From contig JAICRA010000012.1 in the NCBI GenBank assembly GCA_025937615.1, positions 1-11,267 of the forward strand: DNA of 11,267 nucleotides, read 5' to 3'. This stretch comes from Thermomicrobiales bacterium. GTDB lineage: Bacteria; Chloroflexota; Chloroflexia; Thermomicrobiales; UBA6265. The notes below the pieces were generated by a model. The model saw nothing but the letters and a program-made list of their open reading frames with translations. It was not told the origin of the DNA and searched no databases. Of this stretch, positions 7,272 through 11,267 are shown piece after piece; the stretch's first letter is position 1; every line of letters begins with the position of its first letter. A program made the translations under genes and the position numbers.

Positions 7272-9719
7272 CTACGCGCGAAGCTCCCCGCCGACCTTCT
7301 GCAGGGACCGCGCGATGCGATCTCGCACCTTGCTCAGCTCCGCGTCAGTTAGGGCGCGGTCTGGAGCGGTGAAGGTTACGCGATAGGCGAGGCTCTTGCG
7401 GTGCTCCCCGATTTGGGGGCCACGATAGATGTCAAAAAGGGTCACCGCGGTCGCCAACGGCCTGGCGCCTGCGCGCAGTGCCGCCTCGACCCTGTCAGCC
7501 GGGGTCTCCCCGGCGACGACGATGGCGAAGTCTTGCTCGACCGGGAGGAACCGTGGCACCGAGATGTCCGTCGGAATGGGATGCCCCACCTCACGTAACG
7601 CGTCGAGATCGATCTCGGCGATCGCGACACGAGGCGCCTCGATCCCGAACGACTGAGCTCGGTCGGGTCGTAGCTCGCCGAGTATCCCGATATGATTTCC
7701 ATTCACGTACAGCCCCGCCGCCCGGCCGGGATGAAGTGCGGCTGATTCAATACGACGGAACTCGCTTTCCTCGACCCCGAGTCGCGCGATCAGCGTCTCG
7801 ACTGCTCCCTTGAGATCGAAAAAGTCCAACTCCCCGCCGTCAGCGACACTGAATCGGCTCAATGGCTCCCGCCGGCCGACAAAAACCATCCCGATGACAT
7901 TCGACTCGCGCGGCAGTTCACTGTCGGAGGGAAGATAGACGCGGGCCATTTCAAAGAGCCGCACGCCGCCTTCGTGCTTGAGGTTTTCCGCGGCGACTGA
8001 AAGGAGGCTCGGCAGCAGCGTTGGTCGCAGGACGCTGCGATCCGCCTGAAGCGGGTTGCGTAGCCGGATGAGTGTCGAGAGATCGACCGCATGGGCGCCG
8101 ACGGACTGTTGGGCTTCCGGGTCGAGGCGACGCAGATCGTCGTCGCTGATAGCGACGTAGGTGACCGTCTCCCAACCACCCGCACCGGTGAGCACCGAGC
8201 GAACGGTCCGCTGTATGGCATAGACCGGATCGCGCTTGACCGGAGCCGTTTGCCCAATTGGTAGCCGCTCGGGCAACGTTTCGTACCCGATGACGCGCGC
8301 TACCTCCTCGACCACGTCGGCGGGGAGCGTGACGTCGCTCCGCCAGGTGGGAACGACGAGACGGAGGGTCGCTGTGTCCCCTTCACCCTCGAGCACCGGC
8401 GAAAACCCGAGGCGGCGCAGGACGTCGAGCACTTGTTCGGGTTCATAGCGGACGCCCAGCAGGCGCTCGATCTCGGCGAAAGGAAGCGACAGCAACCACG
8501 AGGTCAGGGGCTGGGGATAGACGTCGGCCACGGCTGACACGCTGGCTCCGGGAGAAAGGTCGAGTATGAGACGGGTCGCCCTAGCCGCGGCGTCGCGTGC
8601 CAGATTCGGATCGAGACCCCGCTCGAAGCGGGCCGAAGCATCGGTTCGCAGCTTCAGCTCTCGCGCCGTATGGCGGACGGACTTCATGTCGAAGTTCGCC
8701 GACTCCAGGACGATGCGTCGCGTCTCATCGGTTACCTCGCTGTCGAGCCCCCCCATGATGCCGGCGAGGCCAACCGCGCGTTGCGTATCGGCGATGACGA
8801 GCATCTCCTGGTCGAGTTTCCGTACCTGATGATCGAGCGTCTCCAGCGTCTCGCCCGGCCGCGCGCGGCGCACGACGATGCGTCCATCCGCGAGGTGGTC
8901 GGCGTCGAAGGCGTGGAGCGGCTGGCCGTACTCGAGCATGACGTAGTTCGTCGCGTCGACGATCGTATTGATCGGGCGCACCCCCGCTGCCTGGAGCCGC
9001 CGTTGTAGCCATGCCGGCGATGGGCCGACCCCGATGCCCTCGATAACGACCGCTACGTAGCGAGCGCAAAGATCTGGTGCCTCAACACGAACGAGATCAG
9101 AGGGGCCGGATGGCGCGCTGTCGAGATCGTATGTTGGAGGCGTCGTGACCGGCCGGTCTGTCAGCGCTCCGGCTTCGCGGGCGATGCCGAGGATCGAGAA
9201 GTTGTGGACGAGGTTTGGGGTGATCTCGAACTCGATCACCGTGTCGCCCAGCCAGTCCGCCAGCGGCGCCCCTTTCGGCGCCTCGGCTTCGAGGACCATG
9301 ATCCCCTCGTGCTCGTCCGAGAGCCCCAGCTCTTTCTCGGAGCAGACCATCCCTTCGGAGCGGACGCCACGGATCGCGCTCGGCTTCAAGGTGCGATAGA
9401 CCTGCCCGTCGGCGTGACCGTCGATCAGTTTCGCTCCAGCCAGTGCCAGCGCGACGGTCTGCCCCTGAGCGATATTTGGTGCACCGGTGACGACCTGCAG
9501 TCGATGCTCCCCGGCATCGACCGTCGCCAGGACCAGGCGATCCGCGTCCGGGTGCCGTTTCACCGCCTCGACGTGACCGATGTAGATCTTGTCCCAGGAA
9601 TCGCCGATAACCGAGATCTTCTCGGCTTCCAGACCAGCCATGGTCAGGCGGTAGGCGAGCTCCTCGACCGACAAACCGGTGTCGACGTATTCAGAGAGCC
9701 AGCGGAATGGAACTTTCAT
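7272..9719 (-). CDS. pheT: Phenylalanine--tRNA ligase, beta subunit
   Basis: An 815-residue beta subunit of the alpha2-beta2 synthetase that charges tRNA-Phe. Domains in order are: an N-terminal segment (MKVPFRWLSEYVD), an EMAP-like tRNA-binding OB domain (about 42-150, with HPDADRL and GMVCSEKELG), the B3/B4 editing domain (about 215-385, with QPLHAFD at 266-272 and GIMGG at 320-324, which hydrolyses mischarged Tyr-tRNA-Phe), the B5 domain (about 403-477), a catalytic-like core without its own active site (about 485-705), and a C-terminal FDX-ACB domain that binds the anticodon (about 721-814, starting at VPRFLPVEQDFA). The ATG has GAGGA (9733-9729) 9 bases upstream. It lies 52 bases after pheS and 25 bases before hisD on the same strand. 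All domains are present and nothing is broken. Confidence 0.98.
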   Translation of the reverse strand: MKVPFRWLSEYVDTGLSVEELAYRLTMAGLEAEKISVIGDSWDKIYIGHVEAVKRHPDADRLVLATVDAGEHRLQVVTGAPNIAQGQTVALALAGAKLIDGHADGQVYRTLKPSAIRGVRSEGMVCSEKELGLSDEHEGIMVLEAEAPKGAPLADWLGDTVIEFEITPNLVHNFSILGIAREAGALTDRPVTTPPTYDLDSAPSGPSDLVRVEAPDLCARYVAVVIEGIGVGPSPAWLQRRLQAAGVRPINTIVDATNYVMLEYGQPLHAFDADHLADGRIVVRRARPGETLETLDHQVRKLDQEMLVIADTQRAVGLAGIMGGLDSEVTDETRRIVLESANFDMKSVRHTARELKLRTDASARFERGLDPNLARDAAARATRLILDLSPGASVSAVADVYPQPLTSWLLSLPFAEIERLLGVRYEPEQVLDVLRRLGFSPVLEGEGDTATLRLVVPTWRSDVTLPADVVEEVARVIGYETLPERLPIGQTAPVKRDPVYAIQRTVRSVLTGAGGWETVTYVAISDDDLRRLDPEAQQSVGAHAVDLSTLIRLRNPLQADRSVLRPTLLPSLLSVAAENLKHEGGVRLFEMARVYLPSDSELPRESNVIGMVFVGRREPLSRFSVADGGELDFFDLKGAVETLIARLGVEESEFRRIESAALHPGRAAGLYVNGNHIGILGELRPDRAQSFGIEAPRVAIAEIDLDALREVGHPIPTDISVPRFLPVEQDFAIVVAGETPADRVEAALRAGARPLATAVTLFDIYRGPQIGEHRKSLAYRVTFTAPDRALTDAELSKVRDRIARSLQKVGGELRA

Positions 9720-9771
9720 CGGATCACGTCCTCAGGAACGATATGTATTGGACCTACCTGCCGTCTCTCAT

Positions 9772-10815
9772 CTAGGCGGCACGGGCGAACTGACGGAGGA
9801 AGCGAAGATCGTTGCCGGCGAACGCGCGCACGTCGTCGACACCGGAGCGCATCATCGTCAGTCGCTCGATGCCGAGCCCGAAGGCGAAGCCGCTATAGAC
9901 GTTCGGGTCGTAGCCAACCGCGCGCAGGACATTGGGATGGACCATACCGGCGCCACCCATCTCCAGCCAGCCGGATCCCTTACAGACGCGGCAGCCAGCG
10001 CCGCCGCAGATGGCGCAGTCGACCGCGAAGTCGACGCCCGGCTCGACGAACGGAAAGAAGTCACAGCGGAACCGGATGCGCCGCTCCGGGCCGAAGAGCT
10101 GCCGGGCCATCTCGGCCAGAGTTCCTTTCAGGTCCGCCATCGTAATCTGCCGGTCGACCGCAAGCCCTTCCAGTTGATGGAACATCCATTCGTGTGATGC
10201 GTCCTGCGCTTCGTAGCGATAGACCCGGCCGGGCACGACGACGCGCACCGGTGGCTCCGCCTGCTCCATGACTCGCGCCTGCATAGGTGAGGTGTGCGTG
10301 CGGAGCACGATCTCTCCGGGCCGTTCGACGTGGATGGTGTCCCAGACGTCACGCGCCGGGTGGTCGCTCGGAATGTTCAAGAGATCGAAGTTGTAGTGTG
10401 CGGTCTCGACTTCGGGTCCGAACACGGTCTGGTACCCGAGCAAGGCGAAGATCTCGCTCAGTTCGTCGATCATCTGCGAAACCGGGTGCGAGGCGCCCAG
10501 AACCGGTGGGCGACCGGGCAAGGTCACATCGACGGCGTCGGCGGCGAGATGCTGCTCGAGGTTCTCGGCGGCGAGCGCGGTATGCCGGGCGTTCCAGGCG
10601 GCCGTGAGTTCGGTCTTGAGCGCGTTGCCACCCCGACCAGCGATCGGCCGCTGGTCGGCCGAGAGGGAGGCGAGGCCGCGCAGAAAGAGCGTCAACTCCC
10701 CCTTGGGTCCGAGAAATGCCCGTTCCCAGGTAACGATCTCGTCAAGTGACGCCGCCGCCTCGAGTTGCGCCGTCGCCCGTGTTCGGATGTCGTCAATCGT
10801 CTCTTGCGCCGTCAT
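9772..10815 (-). CDS. pheS: Phenylalanine--tRNA ligase, alpha subunit
   Basis: A 347-residue catalytic alpha subunit; it activates phenylalanine with ATP and transfers it to tRNA-Phe. An N-terminal coiled coil (about 1-90, including FLGPKGELT at 34-42) contacts the tRNA. Class II motifs follow: motif 1 around 113-140 (FGPEVE), motif 2 at 197-217 (GRVYRYEAQDASHEW then FHQLEG), and motif 3 as GFAFGLGIERL (309-319). A four-cysteine cluster (Cys267, 270, 275, 278) precedes GWLEMGGAGMVHP, as in many bacterial PheS. The frame stays open upstream to 10896, but that would translate the T-box and terminator. The ATG at 10815 gives the normal family length and the usual start of the coiled coil, although its Shine-Dalgarno sequence is weak. 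An in-frame ATG at 10851, directly after the terminator T-tract, is less likely. Confidence 0.97.
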   Translation of the reverse strand: MTAQETIDDIRTRATAQLEAAASLDEIVTWERAFLGPKGELTLFLRGLASLSADQRPIAGRGGNALKTELTAAWNARHTALAAENLEQHLAADAVDVTLPGRPPVLGASHPVSQMIDELSEIFALLGYQTVFGPEVETAHYNFDLLNIPSDHPARDVWDTIHVERPGEIVLRTHTSPMQARVMEQAEPPVRVVVPGRVYRYEAQDASHEWMFHQLEGLAVDRQITMADLKGTLAEMARQLFGPERRIRFRCDFFPFVEPGVDFAVDCAICGGAGCRVCKGSGWLEMGGAGMVHPNVLRAVGYDPNVYSGFAFGLGIERLTMMRSGVDDVRAFAGNDLRFLRQFARAA

Positions 10816-10852
10816 ATCGCGATCTGTCCCAGGCCGCCCGATTCCAGGCATG

Positions 10853-10879
10853 AAAAAACCCCTCGGCAGGGACGAGGGG
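10853..10879 (-). terminator. Intrinsic terminator of the T-box leader
   Basis: On the minus strand a perfect 7-bp stem, CCCCTCG (10879-10873) with CGAGGGG (10865-10859), closes a 7-base loop and is followed directly by six T residues (10858-10853). Its 5' arm and loop contain CGUCCCU, the partner of the T-box sequence, so terminator and antiterminator exclude each other. It lies 37 bases before the pheS start. Confidence 0.93.
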
Positions 10880-11104
10880 CCTCCACGCGGTACCACCCTG
10901 CTTCGCCGGCAGGCCGGCGCGCTCGAATCCGCCCGTTAACCGTGGGCCCGGGGACGACTACGCGGCGCGCTCGGCACGTTCACCGTCCGGCTCGGGAGGG
11001 AATTTCTCCGCCGCGCCACCCGGCGGTTCTCAGTCACGACCGCCGTCCCTGTCTGGCGCGCCGGCGGGTACTTGTCTCCGTCAGCGCCATCTCTCTCGAT
11101 GTCG
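10853..11104 (-). promoter_or_regulatory. T-box riboswitch leader, Phe-specific (UUC specifier), controlling pheS-pheT(-hisD)
   Basis: A tRNA-sensing leader in the pheS 5' region. The diagnostic T-box sequence AGGGTGGTACCGCG runs from 10899 to 10886; its UGGU bulge complements an ACCA tRNA 3' end. Upstream, Stem I can be drawn: a UGA/GA kink-turn-like pair (11083-11081 with 10993-10992), GGAG (11079-11076) with CUCC (10998-10995), the loop-E AGUA (11072-11069), then CCGCCG (11067-11062) pairing with CGGCGG (11013-11008). Facing AGUA in this specifier loop is AGAAA followed by UUC (11002-11000), a Phe codon. Stem III is a perfect 6-bp hairpin, CGCCGG with CCGGCG (10919-10904). The antiterminator joins AGGG (10899-10896) to CCCU (10871-10868), which breaks the terminator. 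Uncharged tRNA-Phe should allow read-through. The 5' end is set by the predicted promoter. Confidence 0.93.
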
Positions 11105-11110
11105 CAGGGC

Positions 11111-11119
11111 AGTATAGCA
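11111..11119 (-). promoter_or_regulatory. Candidate extended -10 promoter for the T-box/pheST transcript
   Basis: TGC followed by TATACT (minus strand, 11119 to 11111) is a good extended -10 element. The -35 position holds only TTTTCG (11139-11134) at 17-base spacing. A start near 11104 would place transcription just ahead of Stem I of the T-box, which supports the call. Confidence 0.6.
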
Positions 11120-11159
11120 AGTGACGCGCTGACCGAAAAAGAGTGTGATGGTCGCGCCC

Positions 11160-11165
11160 TATACT
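11160..11165 (+). promoter_or_regulatory. Candidate -10 element for eno
   Basis: TATACT at 11160-11165 lies 27 bases before the eno start; transcription would begin near 11172, leaving a leader of about 21 bases that includes the ribosome binding site. The -35 position (about 11137-11142) is A-rich and poor. It faces away from the identical TATACT of the pheS promoter, 43 bases apart. Confidence 0.45.
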
Positions 11166-11192
11166 CCGGCGCTGAGAGGAGGGAATCAGCGG

Positions 11193-11267
11193 GTGTATTC
11201 AACGATTGAGACGGTGCGAGGCAGGGAGATTCTCGATTCGCGTGGCAACCCCACGCTGGAAGTCGAG
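11193..11267 (+). CDS. eno: Enolase, N-terminal fragment cut by the window end
   Basis: Twenty-five codons from a GTG start to the right edge encode an enolase N-terminus: residues 2-10 are YSTIETVRG, followed by REILDSRGNPTLEVE, the nearly invariant opening strand of the family. Enolase interconverts 2-phosphoglycerate and phosphoenolpyruvate in glycolysis and gluconeogenesis. A strong Shine-Dalgarno sequence, AGGAGGG (11177-11183), lies 9 bases before the GTG and fixes the start. The catalytic residues are beyond the window. The gene diverges from the pheS T-box leader. Confidence 0.95.
   Translation, partial: MYSTIETVRGREILDSRGNPTLEVE

Noticed and set aside
9204..10145. 313-codon open frame on the plus strand across the pheT-pheS junction
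   Set aside because: Antisense to two certain genes; Arg/Ser/Pro-rich low-complexity content typical of shadow frames.
10816..10896. 27-codon upstream extension of pheS
   Set aside because: It would translate part of the T-box sequence and the terminator; the ATG at 10815 gives the normal PheS length.
10936..11202. 88-codon minus-strand open frame over the leader, as a leader peptide or small gene
   Set aside because: It overlaps the structured T-box and the eno start, has no ribosome binding site I can see, and T-box control needs no leader peptide.

Overview
The window is GC-rich, dense, ordinary-looking bacterial chromosome with eight complete genes, two genes cut by the window edges, and one long regulatory leader. 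Three things suggest Chloroflexota, probably the Thermomicrobia/Sphaerobacter side: a transcriptional T-box on pheST in a high-GC background, an LprG-type lipoprotein next to a 14-helix exporter (otherwise typical of Actinobacteria), and Ala/Arg/Val-rich proteins with GTG and TTG starts. This placement is inferred from gene content and composition; no marker gene in the window proves it.

Left block, minus strand (3227 down to 1): an extended -10 promoter, a twin-arginine lipoprotein of the LppX/LprAFG family, then 15 bases later a DHA2-type MFS exporter, then 66 bases later a xylulokinase that runs off the window. The lipoprotein/exporter pair has the same layout as the mycobacterial lprG-Rv1410c (P55) lipid-export operon. 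It is the most interesting functional unit here.

Middle block, plus strand (3276 to 5741): a divergent promoter region, then a tail-anchored PP2C phosphatase, an amidohydrolase of unknown substrate 4 bases later, and ruvA overlapping it by ATGA. The block ends at a palindromic intergenic element (about 5771-5854) that looks like a dispersed repeat and separates ruvA from the convergent hisD.

Right block, minus strand (11119 down to 5873): an extended -10 promoter, a T-box leader with a well-supported UUC (Phe) specifier, an intrinsic terminator, then pheS, pheT and hisD with gaps of 52 and 25 bases and no visible internal terminator. Uncharged tRNA-Phe should therefore raise both subunits of phenylalanyl-tRNA synthetase and, unusually, histidinol dehydrogenase. 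Divergent from this promoter is the start of eno (enolase), cut at the right edge.

I see no mobile elements, CRISPR arrays, tRNA or rRNA genes, or defence systems. Most of the window is core housekeeping. The points worth a second look are the LprG/P55-like locus, the capture of hisD by a Phe T-box, and the intergenic repeat.
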